Shown here one piece after another: positions 12,895 to 23,699 of a DNA stretch of 64,000 nt. Positions within the stretch are counted from its first letter, which is position 1. Each line of letters opens with the position of its first letter. Made by a program: the position numbers and the translations under genes. Where the stretch lies: the NCBI RefSeq assembly GCF_910594005.1, contig NC_057841.1:13067001-13131000 (forward strand), written 5' to 3'. The notes beneath the pieces were generated by a model, which saw only the letters and a program-made list of their open reading frames with translations, made no database searches and was not told the origin of the DNA. The DNA is from Cervus elaphus. Lineage: Eukaryota; Chordata; Mammalia; Artiodactyla; Cervidae.

Positions 12895-13211
12895 CAGGAA
12901 AAACAAACTGGCACGTGCAGACAATGGAATATTGTCCAACACTAAAAAGAAATGAGCTGTCAGACAAATGAAAGAGACATGGAGGAAATTTAATGCATAT
13001 TACTAAGTAAAAGAAGTCTATCTGAAAAGGCTACATACTGTATGATTCCAACTTTATGACATTATAGAAAAGGCAAAACTGTGGAGACAGTAAAAAGACC
13101 AGTGGTTTCCAGGGACTGGAGGAGGAAGGGATGAATTGGTGGAGCATAGAGGATTTTTAGGGCAGAGAAATTATTCTGTATGATACTCTAATGATGGAGA
13201 CATGTTGTTAC
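12895..13211 (+). mobile_element. Old L1 3' segment, first part
   Basis: L1 3' UTR-like sequence (tggaatattgtccaacacta, catggaggaaatttaatgca, ccagtggtttccagggactg). It is the same subfamily as 27468-28060. Split by the SINE that follows. Confidence 0.62.
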
Positions 13212-13420
13212 AATAGTTAAGGTTGCTCAGTGGTGTTCAACTCTTTGAAACCCCATGGACTGTAGCCTGCTAGACTCCTCTGTCCATGGGATTCTCCAGG
13301 CAAGAATACTAGAGTGGGTTGCCATTCCCTTCTCCAGGGGATCTTCCTGACCCAGAGATTGAACCTGGGTCTCCTGCATTGCAGGCAGATTCTTTAACAT
13401 CTGATCCAAGAGAGAAGCCC
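13212..13420 (-). mobile_element. Bov-tA SINE within L1
   Basis: Tail gttgctcagtggtgttcaac, body with the usual ctccaggcaagaatac, head ...gatccaagagagaagccc. Confidence 0.88.
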
Positions 13421-13600
13421 ATGTAGTTATACATGTATAACATGTTGCTATATATTTGTCTAAACCAATAGAATGTATAACACTGAGTGAACCTTAAAGT
13501 AATTTGGGTGACTGTATGCCAATAAATGAATAAATGGGGTGAAGGATTTTGATAATGGGGGAAGCCACATATGAATGTGGGGTGGGAATTATATGTAAGT
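13421..13600 (+). mobile_element. Old L1 3' segment, second part
   Basis: Continues the L1 after the SINE (tataacactgagtgaacctt, gggtgactgtatgccaataa). It parallels the corresponding part of the 27.9-kb copy. Confidence 0.55.
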
Positions 13601-13605
13601 AAGTG

Positions 13606-13797
13606 TAAGCGAAAGTCACTCAGTCGTGACTGACTCTTTGCAACACTATGGACCATGGTCAGCACAGTCCATGGAATTCTCCAGGCCAGAATACTGGAGT
13701 GGGCAGCCTTTCCCTCTCCAGGGGATCTTCCCAACCCAGGGATCGAAACTAGGTCTCCCCACTGCAGGCAGATTCTTTACCAACTGAACTATCAGGC
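13606..13797 (-). mobile_element. Bov-tA SINE
   Basis: Tail gcgaaagtcactcagtcgtg, body ctccaggccagaatactgga, head ...accaactgaactatcaggcaa. Confidence 0.87.
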
Positions 13798-13871
13798 AAC
13801 ACCACCTTCCATTCCATCTTGCTGTGAACCTACAACTACTGGGGAAGAAAATAGTCTATAAAAAGAAACAT

Positions 13872-13923
13872 AAGAATGAGAAAAATCAAAAAAAAAAAAA
13901 AAAAAAAAAGAATGAGAAAAATC
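13872..13923 (+). mobile_element. Poly(A)-only retro-insertion with 16-bp TSD
   Basis: The 16-mer aagaatgagaaaaatc occurs at 13872-13887 and 13908-13923 with only about 20 A residues between. This is the structure left when L1-type target-primed reverse transcription copies nothing but a poly(A) tail. Slippage alone would not duplicate the flank. Confidence 0.6.
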
Positions 13924-14200
13924 CTAGAAATGCAAACAATGATTTTTCCCTGCAGCTGTTATAATTAGAAGTTTTCAGCAGAATCATAACATTTGATATA
14001 CATTTAATACGTGGATATATGCACATGTGCTTTTTGTTTTATTAACATGTTTTCCCCATACTATGTAGGTAAACGTTTCCAGAATTAAAATTACATAATT
14101 GGCATACAATCAGACAATAAATCAGAACATAAAAGCTATCATTATATCACTTACGTAAAATTTTAAAATAATGTTACTCATGTTATTGTTAATAGTAATA

Positions 14201-14322
14201 GTGCAGGCTTAGTCACTCAGTCATGCCCAACTCTTTTCGACCCCATGGACTGCAGCTCACCAGGCTCCTCCATGGAATTCTCCAGGCACGGATACTGGAG
14301 TGGGTTGCCATTTCCTACTTCA
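14201..14322 (-). mobile_element. Bov-tA SINE, 5'-truncated, with TSD
   Basis: Only the BovB-derived half is present (ggcttagtcactcagtcatg ... gttgccatttcctacttc). The 10-bp repeat aatagtaata flanks it at 14191-14200 and 14323-14332, so truncation happened at insertion. Confidence 0.85.
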
Positions 14323-14364
14323 AATAGTAATATTAAACATATACTAATCTCAAGAAACCAGGCT

Positions 14365-14545
14365 TGATATATAGTTCCTTACTTAATGCTGACAGTAATC
14401 CTTTGTGTTAGGTCTGATTATTACCCCTTAAAGAAAAATAAACCATATTTTTACTAGGCTTAAGTAACATTCCCAAATTCACAAAGCTAATAACTGGAGG
14501 AAGAAAATTTGAGAACATTCCTGCCAAATTCATTACCTGAGTTAT
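14365..14545 (-). mobile_element. MIR SINE
   Basis: Diverged MIR core in reverse orientation (gtctgattattacccctta..., ctaggcttaagtaacattcc, cacaaagctaataactgg). Confidence 0.5.
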
Positions 14546-15371
14546 TAATCATAAACCAACGCTCCATCTATAATTATAAAACTAAGTGTCTTAATAATTT
14601 TCTGAAAGGCAATAAGCTTATAGAAATAGATAGCGGAAGGAGCTTATCAGAAGACACCATCACCCCAACATACTAGAAATGGACCACAGTGAAAGGAGGA
14701 GCTGATTTGCCAACTACAGAGGCTCCACGTTCAGAGCTGGTAATGTGGAAAACACAGCATGCAAGGCATGACTGAAACAGGACATCATGTAACAAAGTCC
14801 ACTAAAAGGCTGTCTCCACATGTTTCACTCCACTTTCATGTCGGTTAAATAGACAGCATGGCATTAATCTCTGGCCAAAATAAAATAAGAGTCACTTTTC
14901 TAATAAAAGAATAACAAATTGCAAGCAACAGGTTTGGGACTGTGTTCGCCAGAGTAAAATTTAACTCATGCTGGTAACTGAGTGCCCCTCACTTCACTTC
15001 TGAAATCTTGGTCATTACTTCCCAGGGAACTAGATCAATAATGAGCCCTTCCATTGTCAACATAACTTTCAATAAACTCCTCAAAGGAGAGAAGAGGTAG
15101 GAAAATACATTTTCACACACAGCAGTAAAGGGAATCCACACAGTTACCTAAAATAATTCCATTTTCATTCATCATTGTGAGTGGAAAATCGAGGATATCT
15201 GGACATAGGTAGAACCTCAAGAGTATGAAAAAAATGTGACCAGGACTAAGGAATAAAATGTCTGATGGAAAAAACAAAACAGGAAATATGATACAATTTA
15301 AGATATGAATGAGAATGTTTTATTAAAATTTTAATCACGATCTTGAGGAAAAAATGGAAACATAATTGTTT

Positions 15372-15920
15372 TTGTTGTTCAGTTCCTAAGTCGTGTCCAA
15401 CTCTTTGCAACCCCATGGACTGAAGCACGCCAGGCTCCTCTGTCTTTCAATATCTCCTGGAGTTTGCTCAGAGTCATGTCCATTGAGTCAGTCATGCTAT
15501 CTAACCATCTCATCCCCTGCCGCCCTCTTCTCCTCTTGTCCTCAGTCTTTCCCAGCATCAGGAAAGAATGCCTTTCCAACGAGTCAGCTCTTCGCATCAG
15601 GTGGTCAAAGCATTGGAGCTTCAGCTTCAGCATCAGTCCTTCCAGCATCAGTCCTTCCAGGGTTGATTTCCTTTAGGACTGACTGGTTTGATCTCCTTGC
15701 AGTTCAAAGGACTCTCAAGAGACTTCTCCAGCACCACCACTAGAAAGCATCAATTTTTCAGTGCCCAGCCTTCTTTATGGTCCAATTCTTACACCCATAC
15801 ATGACTACCAGAAAAACCATAGCTTTGACTATACAGACTTTTGTTGACAAAGTAATGCCTCTGCTTTTTAATATGATCTCTAGGTTTACATATTTAATAT
15901 GCTGTCTAGGTTTACATACT
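15372..15920 (-). mobile_element. BovB 3' end with two internal tandem duplications
   Basis: Runs from the BovB 3' terminus (ttgttcagttcctaagtcg) through the last coding region to a 5' break near 15920. The block catcagtccttccag is doubled at about 15630-15660. A ~27-bp block ending ctaggtttacata is doubled at about 15870-15920. The conserved Arg codon at 15594-15592 is still CGA. Confidence 0.88.
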
Positions 15921-16285
15921 TATAAATACATATTACATTCCTAAATTAAGGACAAAGCAATTTCAAATTTTAAACAACAATAAAGCAATATTTTTAGAAT
16001 GTTTAGTCATCCTTCCTTCAGATAAAATTTACTAGAAAAGTTAGAAGACAGAGTTAAATATTGGAGGGTACCCATTCCCTTGATGCACTCAGTCCTTTGG
16101 ACAGCTCATGCATACTCATGGTATCGCACATCAATCACAACTCTAACAACCTCCAAATGTCTAGTTCCATCCTGAAGGTGTTCCCCTGAATTCCTGATCC
16201 ACACACCCAACTTTCTACTTGTCACTTCCATAGGATTTCAAAGCTTTAACACTGAAAAGACTTCTCCTTCAAATGTTCCTCTGCT

Positions 16286-16723
16286 GTGCTATGCTTAGTC
16301 ACTCAGTCATGTCTGACTCTTTGTGACCTCATGCACTGTAGCCCACCAAGCTCCTCTGTTCCATGGAGATTCTCCAGGCAAGAATACTGGAGTGGGTAGC
16401 CTATCCCTTCTCCAGGGGATCTTCCCACGCAGGCACCTCCCTGGTGCTCCAGGGCTTATGACCTCACCTTCCAATGTAGAGGGTGCGGGCTGCATCTCTG
16501 GACAGGCAGCTAAGATCCTACATGCTCAAAGCCAAAAAAAAACCCAAAACAAAAGTAGAAGGAATATTGTGACAAATTGAATGAAGACTGAAAAAAAAAA
16601 ACTAGAAGAAGGCTCTCCAAATGCCATGGACCCAGGGAGAGCTAGCAACAAGGTTCAGGAATTGAACCGGAGTCTCCTGCATTGCAGGTGGATTCTTTAC
16701 CAGCTGAGCTACCAGGGAAGTCC
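16286..16723 (-). mobile_element. Bov-tA SINE split by a 234-bp templated insertion
   Basis: SINE parts lie at 16286-16427 and 16659-16723. Together they make one element with a 12-bp TSD, tgttcctctgct, at 16274-16285 and 16724-16735. About four SINE bases are missing at the breakpoint, replaced by the segment described separately. Confidence 0.85.
16425..16658 (+). repeat. Copy A of a 234-bp duplicated segment
   Basis: Identical to 18808-19043 except for one substitution (cttatg against cttaag) and two bases of A-run length. Contains a CHR-1 SINE (cctggtgctccagggctta ... gctcaaagcc plus A run) and its flank. Interrupts a SINE, so this is the derived copy. Confidence 0.88.
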
Positions 16724-17635
16724 TGTTCCTCTGCTAGTCTTTGCCATCTCAGCAAATATCACTTCCATCCTTCCCTTTGAGCAAGCCCAAAATATTTGAC
16801 TTATGCTTAATATTTTTTCTTTGATGTGCCATATTCAGACTAAAAACAAATCAACTGAACTTGGCCTTCACATAATTTAATAAATCCATTCACTTTCTAA
16901 CTTCACCACTACTGCCCTGGTCAACCACCATGACCTCGGTTATTTTAATAAGCTGCCACACTCTCTGCTTCTCTTTGTGGATCTGCATTTCCTTTCTCAA
17001 AACAGCAGTCAAATAAAGCTTTTTATAAAGTGAGTCAAATTATGTAATTCCTGCATTCGAATCTTTCCTCAGGCTTCCCAATCCAATCAGAGTATAAATC
17101 AAAATCTTTATTAGCCTCTTGGTTCTATAACCATCAGTTCTGGCCTCCTAATCCAACCCTTGATTCTAAACCAGCCACCCTGACCTCCTGTTTCCTACAG
17201 ACTTCAGACAAGCAAGAACAAAAAAGAAAATAAAAACAAAAAATAAAATATTATAGAGCTAAAGCAATTAAAACAATATAACAGAAAAAATGACTAGCAT
17301 ATTAATGAAACAACTATACTCCCTCCTATTAAAACAGTGAGTTATTTTCTTTAACAGGTTCTTGCTGGGGGCAAATCACTGAATTCTTCCCAGCCTTGTT
17401 TCAAATAATGAAAATGAAAAGAGTGGAAAACAAAATGGAACTCTAGTTTCCTTCCTACTCTGAAAGATTCTAGAGTCACGTATTTAAGTTCCCCCACCAC
17501 ATTGCTACATTATAAGTATCTTTGTTACAAAAGTAAAGAAAAAAATGAGTTATTTTGATCATTTAAAAATACTATGAACTCAAAACCACCTTAATTTTGC
17601 CACTTAGCTCTTCAATTTAAAGTTTAAATTAATGG

Positions 17636-17850
17636 TGTGTGGTTAGTCATTCAGTCTTGTCCGACTCTCTGCAGCTCCATGGGCTGTAGTCCACCAGGCT
17701 CGTTCATGGAATTTTCCAGGCCAGAATACTGGAGTGGGTTGCCATCTCATACTCCAGAGAACCTTCCAGACACAGGGACTGAACCCATGTCTCCTGTGTC
17801 TCCTCCATTGGCAGGTGGATTCTTTAACACTGGCACCACCTGGGAAACCT
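17636..17850 (-). mobile_element. Bov-tA SINE with TSD
   Basis: Tail gtgtggttagtcattcagtc, head ...ggcaccacctgggaaacct. Flanked by ttaaattaatgg (17624-17635) and ttagattaatgg (17851-17862), a 12-bp duplication with one change. Contains a small internal repeat tgtctcc. Confidence 0.87.
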
Positions 17851-18807
17851 TTAGATTAATGGAGCTGTAACTAAAAATCTCTATTTAGCAACTGAAAAGT
17901 TAAAAGTCATGGACAGGCAGATGCTAAAGGTTATTAATTCAGCAGAATTATGAATGTCATCCACAAATGATATATCACATTAGTTAAATTGGATATGACA
18001 GAAATAGGAGGTGTCTGATGAAGTGAATGAGTCAGCATCAGAAAACATTTTCCAAGTTTATGTCCTTTTATGTAAAATTCATTTAAGTGTAGTCTCTTGC
18101 TGCAATAGTTTTTTTTTTTTTTAATTGCATCATAATTCCAAAATTCCTCTTTAAAGTTCCTCTTTTCATACTGCAGTATTTGTGAAAGGTTAAATCAGGC
18201 AACTTATCATATCTCTGACTTCAGAAATATCTGCCATAATTTGCTTCTGGAAAATTAGCAACATTACATGTAAATATTTACTCTAATACATTTAGATTAG
18301 CATAGAGTGGAAAATCTTTCTGGGGACGATGTCTAGAAAACAAAAATATTGTATAACATAAACTAAAATATTTTCTTATTTAATCAGATAATACAGGAGA
18401 AGGAAAATGCATTCAACATTCAGTTAATCACCAAACATCATGATTTCTTTCACTTGCATATTTCTCAACTTTCCACATCTCCGCACATCCCCCACCAAGC
18501 TTAGGGTATCTGATTATTTCTTTCTGGACTACCATTTTTTCATCATCCATGCCTCCCAATTTCTTCTTTACAAGAAACTTTGAGTCATTTTTTGTTATAA
18601 TCAGATTGACCTTGGTCAACACACTTCAGTAGCTCTTCCCATTGCCTTCATGTTGATACATACATTTATAATTTGGCTCTGGGGATAAGTGTTGATTATC
18701 AACCAGTTCAGAATATATGACCAAGTGTTTAACAGTTAGGCAGGTGAGGATACCAGATTCTCATGAACAGTGAGGAATGCAGGATGGAGACTGCCCCCAA
18801 TAGAAGG
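17851..18807. other. Intronic sequence with no recognised element
   Basis: AT-rich with a T-run near 18110. A 64-codon minus-strand frame at 18428-18622 has no recognisable domain and no splice context. Confidence 0.45.
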
Positions 18808-19043
18808 CCACGCAGGCACCTCCCTGGTGCTCCAGGGCTTAAGACCTCACCTTCCAATGTAGAGGGTGCGGGCTGCATCTCTGGACAGGCAGCTAAGATC
18901 CTACATGCTCAAAGCCAAAAAAAAACCCAAAACAAAAGTAGAAGGAATATTGTGACAAATTGAATGAAGACTGAAAAAAAAAAAAACTAGAAGAAGGCTC
19001 TCCAAATGCCATGGACCCAGGGAGAGCTAGCAACAAGGTTCAG
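18808..19043 (+). repeat. Copy B (probable source) of the duplicated segment
   Basis: Includes a CHR-1 SINE (about 18817-18935) and then about 100 bp of flank. The shared block runs 5 bp into the terminal repeat of the BovB that follows. The sequence is continuous with its left flank, unlike copy A, which supports this being the donor. Confidence 0.82.
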
Positions 19044-20311
19044 TTCAGTTCAGTCGCTCAGTCATATCCAACTCTTTGTGACCCCATGAATCGCAGCACG
19101 CCAGGCCTCCCTGTCAATCACTAACTCTCGGAGTTCACCCAAACCCATGTCCATTGAGTCAGTGGTGCCATCCAACCATCTCATCCTCTGTCGCCCCCTT
19201 CTCCTCCTGCCTCCAATCTTTCCCAGCATCAGGGTCTTTTCAAGTGAGTCAGCTCTTTGCATCAGGTGGCCAAAGTATTGGAGTTTCAGCTCCAACATCA
19301 GTCCTTCCAATGAACACGCAGGACTGATCGCCTTTAGGATGCACTGGTTGGATCTCCTTGCAGTTCAAGGGACTCTCAAGAGTCTTCTCCAACACCACAG
19401 TTCAAAAGCATCAATTTTTTGGTGCTCAGCTTTCTTCACCGTCCAACTCTCACATCCATACATGACCACTGGAAAAACCATAGCCTTGACTAGACGGACC
19501 TTTGTTGACAAAGTGATGTCTCTGCTTTTTAATATGCTATCTAGGTTGGTCATAACTTTTCTTCCAAGGAGTAAGTGTCTTTTAATTTCATGGCTGAAGT
19601 CACCATCTGCAGTGATTTTGGAGCCCCAAAAAACAAAGTCTGGCACTGTTTCCACTGTTTCCCCATCTATTTGCCATGAAGTGATGGGACCAGATGCCAT
19701 GACCTTAGTTTTCTGAATGTTGAGCTTTAAGCCAACTTTTTCACTCTCCTCTTTCACTTTCATCAAGAGGCTCTTTAGTTCTTCTTCACTTTCTGCCATA
19801 AGGGTGGTGTCATCTGCACATCTGAGGTTATTGATATTTCTCCCAGCAATCTTGATTCCAGCTTGTGCTTCCTCCAGCCCAGCGTTTCTCATGATGTACT
19901 CTGCATATAAGTTAAATAAGCAGGGTGACGATATACAGCCTTGACGTACTCCTTTCCCTATTTGGAACCAGTCTGTTGTTCCATGTCCAGTTCTAACTGG
20001 TGCTTCCTGACCTGCATACAGCTCCTCAAGAGGCAGGTCAGGTGGTCTGGTATGTCCATCTCTTTCAGAATTTTCCACAGTTTATTGTGATACACACAGT
20101 CAAAAGCTTTGGCATAGTCAATATAGCAGAAATAGATGTTTTTCTGGAACTCTCTTGCTTTTTTGATGATCCAGCATATGTTGGCAATTTGATCTCTGGT
20201 TCCTCTGCCTTTTCTAAAACCAGCTTGAACATCTGGAAGTTCACAATTCACGTATTGCTGAAGCCTGGCTTGGAGAATTTTAAGCATTATTTTACTAGTG
20301 TGTGAGATGAA
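19039..20311 (-). mobile_element. BovB LINE, 5'-truncated, reverse transcriptase region
   Basis: About 1.27 kb from the BovB 3' end (repeated ttcag units) up to a break at gtgtgagatga. The conceptual product contains FCYIDYAKAF, VRQGCISSP and the catalytic box, here CADD instead of YADD. Frames are broken near 20000 where the LLRNLYAG region is altered, so it is a pseudo-copy. Confidence 0.95.
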
Positions 20312-22249
20312 AGTTCAGCTCATTCAAATAACTTGAATTAACCATAAGCATACAGAGAAGCCTCCAAAATTTCATCACTTATAGATTCAAAACTTAGTCA
20401 AATATTCTTTTAAGTAAACTTTACCTAATTCCCCCCCTCAGCCTGAAAGAATGGCAGTAAACAGACTAAAGAATGTGTAACTACCATTAACACAAATTTT
20501 ATTGTATCTTTCTAGTGAAAAAAAACCCACTGATTTTAGTGGTCTTTAAACACTTTTGCTCTCATGCTAAAGTATCCGTTACCTTTTTAAAGTGTGTCTT
20601 AAAATATTATATTTATTTAGATTCAAAAAATAAAATTTCTGGTGAATTTTAACTACTGACATTTTAAGTAAAATGGTTATATCATGCTTCACGCAATGAC
20701 ATCTAAAAACCACAGAAATGTGATATTCACTCTCATTTGTTAAAAAAATTATATTGTTAATTTTATTTCTTAAATTTTTATTTCTATTCTATCTCTTTCA
20801 TGTCATCATATTGTAGCATGTTTATACTCGAAAAGGTTTTTACTCTATAAGATGCAATAGAAATATGTACATGAAATATGTATGCATATATTACGATTGT
20901 AAGGTTCCAAATGTTAAAAAGTGTATTTTGGATTGAATTATCTTAAAGATTATTTCAGGTACATGGTTTCGTAAAGATAAGATCCAATAGCACATATTGT
21001 GATACATAATTGTTAAATATAAATTAATCACTTACTGGCAATGTGTCTTTTAATGAGATGGACACATTTTTCCAATTAGTTTGTGTATCCATGGATGAAA
21101 TTACTTATTGATAGAAATGAAATAAGAATTATCATCAGTTTTATTTATCCTTTTTTAAATATGAACCCTGAGAAAGTTGATCACACATCAGTTTGTTAGC
21201 AATACGGGGACATCCAAAAACCACGGGCTTCTTAGGGAAGAACACACTGCCTAAGAGAACACTCTGAAACAATTACTTACATTAAACTTATTAGTCCAAC
21301 CAACCTTTTACGAGAAATATGGAGGGCACAGAAACATATTAAATAGCACCACAGGATGCAATCTCTAAAATCCAAAATAAAACTTTATAAGATAAATGAC
21401 TTGGCTTTTTAAGTAAATTATAAGACAGAAAAAAGGATAAAGAACTATAAAGAAAAACCTACGTATTAAAACACACAAAAATATATACAATTAAAATGTC
21501 TGAGCTTCATTTGAGTTTTTATTCAAATGAGTCATCTGTGAAAATAAAATTGATGTTTACTTAAAAACTGGACATTTGAACACTGAGTATTTGATATTAG
21601 CAAAGTAATGTTAATTTCTTAGGTTTGAAAATGATATTGCTGTGTTTAACAAGAAAAGAGGCCTTATGTTTTGAGATATAAATGAAAATGCTTCCAGATG
21701 GAATAATACAGTTGGGAATGGGGATGAAGATTATAGAGGTAAAAAAAGTGTGGCCATGAGACAATGATTATTAGTGTATGGGGTTCACTGGGGTTCTTTT
21801 GTATATAGAACTGGGTTCTGTTTTTGTACATAGAACATGAAACTACAGAACATTAAAGTTTTTAGGGAGGCAAAGGCGTGTTTTAGATTTTTAATTTTAG
21901 AAAACAGGATTTTTAAGGATTAGCATCGTTTAATTCTTAATTAAATATTGCCTGAAGCTGCACATAATTACCATAGTGTAAGACTAGGAAAAATCAAATA
22001 CTCATGTTTGAATATATTTTATTAGGGCTAAAGTTGTGATTTAACTTCACCAAATAAGAAATCAGTTCCAACTTTGGTAATAATGAAAGAATATCTTTTT
22101 TTTCTGCAAAGTTTTAGAAACTGAAATGTTTTCTTTGTTTTCCTGTTTAGTCTTGGTCTCTTGATGACCTATACATCTTGATGACCTATGTATCTAACCC
22201 TGGTAACTCAGTTCTTTACCTTTAGCTTTACCTTGTAGCTCAATTCTTT
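20312..22249. other. AT-rich intronic DNA without recognised repeats
   Basis: Nearly 2 kb with no SINE, BovB or exon that I can identify, which is unusual for this window. A 16-bp near-duplicate of cttgatgacctat lies at about 22160-22190. Confidence 0.5.
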
Positions 22250-22557
22250 TTACCCTGGTAAAGAATTCGCCTGCAATTCAGGAGACCCCAGTTCAATTCC
22301 TGGGTGGGGAAGATCCCCTGGAGAAGGGATAGGCTACCCACTCCAGTAATCTTGGGGTTCCCTAGTGGCTCAGAGGGTAAATAATCCACCTGCAATGTGG
22401 GAGATCTGGGTTGAATCCCTGGGTCTGAAAGATCCCCTGGAGGAGGGCATAGCAACCCACTCCAGTATTCTTGCCTGGAGAATCCCCATGGACAGAGGAA
22501 CCTGGCGGGCTACAGTCCATGGGGTCCCAAAGAGTCGGACATGACTGAGCAATTAAG
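22250..22557 (+). mobile_element. Dimeric Bov-tA SINE
   Basis: A truncated left unit (22250-22350, ending cactccagtaatctt) is joined directly to a complete right unit (22351-22557, starting ggggttccctagtggctcag). The join is at the same internal position as in the 24.5-24.8 kb dimer. Confidence 0.85.
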
Positions 22558-22683
22558 TATATGCACCCGAACACCTGTCAAAATCAAAGCTTTCATTTAG
22601 AAAAATCATATCATTTTAAACTGTTAACCTCTTGCTTCAGACATGCACAAAATAGCTAAATGTTAATATATTTTCTTATGGGA

Positions 22684-22815
22684 AACAGATGGAGTAGGAA
22701 ATGGCAACCCACTCCAGTATTCTTGCCTGGAGAATCCCGTGGCCAGAGGAGCCTGGCAGATTATGGCCCATGGGATCACAAAGAGTTGGACACGACTGAG
22801 CGACTAAGCATGCAT
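22684..22815 (+). mobile_element. Bov-A half-unit SINE
   Basis: Only the BovB-derived half (gtaggaaatggcaacccact ... actgagcgactaagcatgc). The string catgggaaacag(a) follows and gggaaacagatgg precedes, consistent with a TSD of gggaaacaga. Confidence 0.82.
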
Positions 22816-23095
22816 GGGAAACAGAAGATAATGCCTCCTAATTTTTTTTCTAAATGAGGTTCCCATTAAAAAAATCAGCATGTTTATGTTCTTTATTGAG
22901 TTGTCATAGGAATAATTGGTAGGAAGGCAGATTGTAGAAACTCAATTTAAAAATCTACATAAGCTGAAAGAAGCCATTTAAAGTTGCATTGCTATGAGAT
23001 GTCCAGCATGGGTAAACCTACAGTATTACATTAGATCAGTGATGACCTAAAGCTGAGGGGATTTCAGGGAACTAAGAAGTGACTGCTGAAAGATC

Positions 23096-23303
23096 CGCTT
23101 CCTTGGTGGCATAGATGGTAAAGAATCTGGCTGCCAACACAGAAGACATGGGTTTTATCCCTGGGTTGGGAAGATCCCCTGGAGGAGGAAATGGCAACCC
23201 ACTCCAGTATTCTTGCCTGGAGAATCCCATGGACAGAGGAGCCTTGTGGCTACAGTCCATGGGGTCACAAAGGGTCAGACAACTCTAAGCATGCATGCAT
23301 GCT
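23096..23303 (+). mobile_element. Bov-tA SINE
   Basis: Head cgcttccttggtggcataga, tail ...gcatgcatgcatgc. Slightly diverged. Confidence 0.88.
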
Positions 23304-23430
23304 AAGGGATCTAGGGTTTCCTTCTCAACCGATGATGATTATGGTGACAGATGCACAAGTCTGTGAATATATTAAAAACCACTGTATTATGCTCTTTACA
23401 ATGAATTGCATGGTATGTGAATTATATCTG

Positions 23431-23632
23431 TTGTTGTTGCTTAGTTGTTAAGTTGTATCTGACTCCCAGTGGGCTTCAGCCTGCCAGGCTCCTCTGTCCA
23501 TGAGATTCTCCAGACAAGAATACTGGAGTGGGTTGCCATTTCCTTCTCCAGAGGATCTTCCCAACCCAGGTATTGAACCCACATCTCCTGCACTGGCAGC
23601 TGGATTCTTTACCACTGAGCCACCTGGTAAGC
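23431..23632 (-). mobile_element. Bov-tA SINE
   Basis: Tail gttgttgttgcttagttgtt, head ...gagccacctggtaagcc. Preceded by an AT-rich stretch that recurs after it (gaattatat), suggesting a TSD. Confidence 0.87.
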
Positions 23633-23699
23633 CTGAATTATATATAAATAAACCTATTAAAATAGGTAAAAAGGAAAGATTAATTTAATCAAAAGAATT

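Larger units (their letters stand above)
16130..17215 (+). mobile_element. Old L2 LINE fragment, interrupted by a SINE
   Basis: L2-like coding-strand sequence on both sides of the SINE: gtctagttccatcctgaagg before, and aataagctgccacactctctgc, tcaaattatgtaattcctgc and ccaccctgacctcctgtttc after. Highly mutated. Confidence 0.5.

Noticed and set aside
19147..19716. 189-codon plus-strand ORF, and similar frames at 57262-57639 and 57864-58229
   Set aside because: These are the opposite strand of the BovB reverse transcriptase and carry no motifs of their own.
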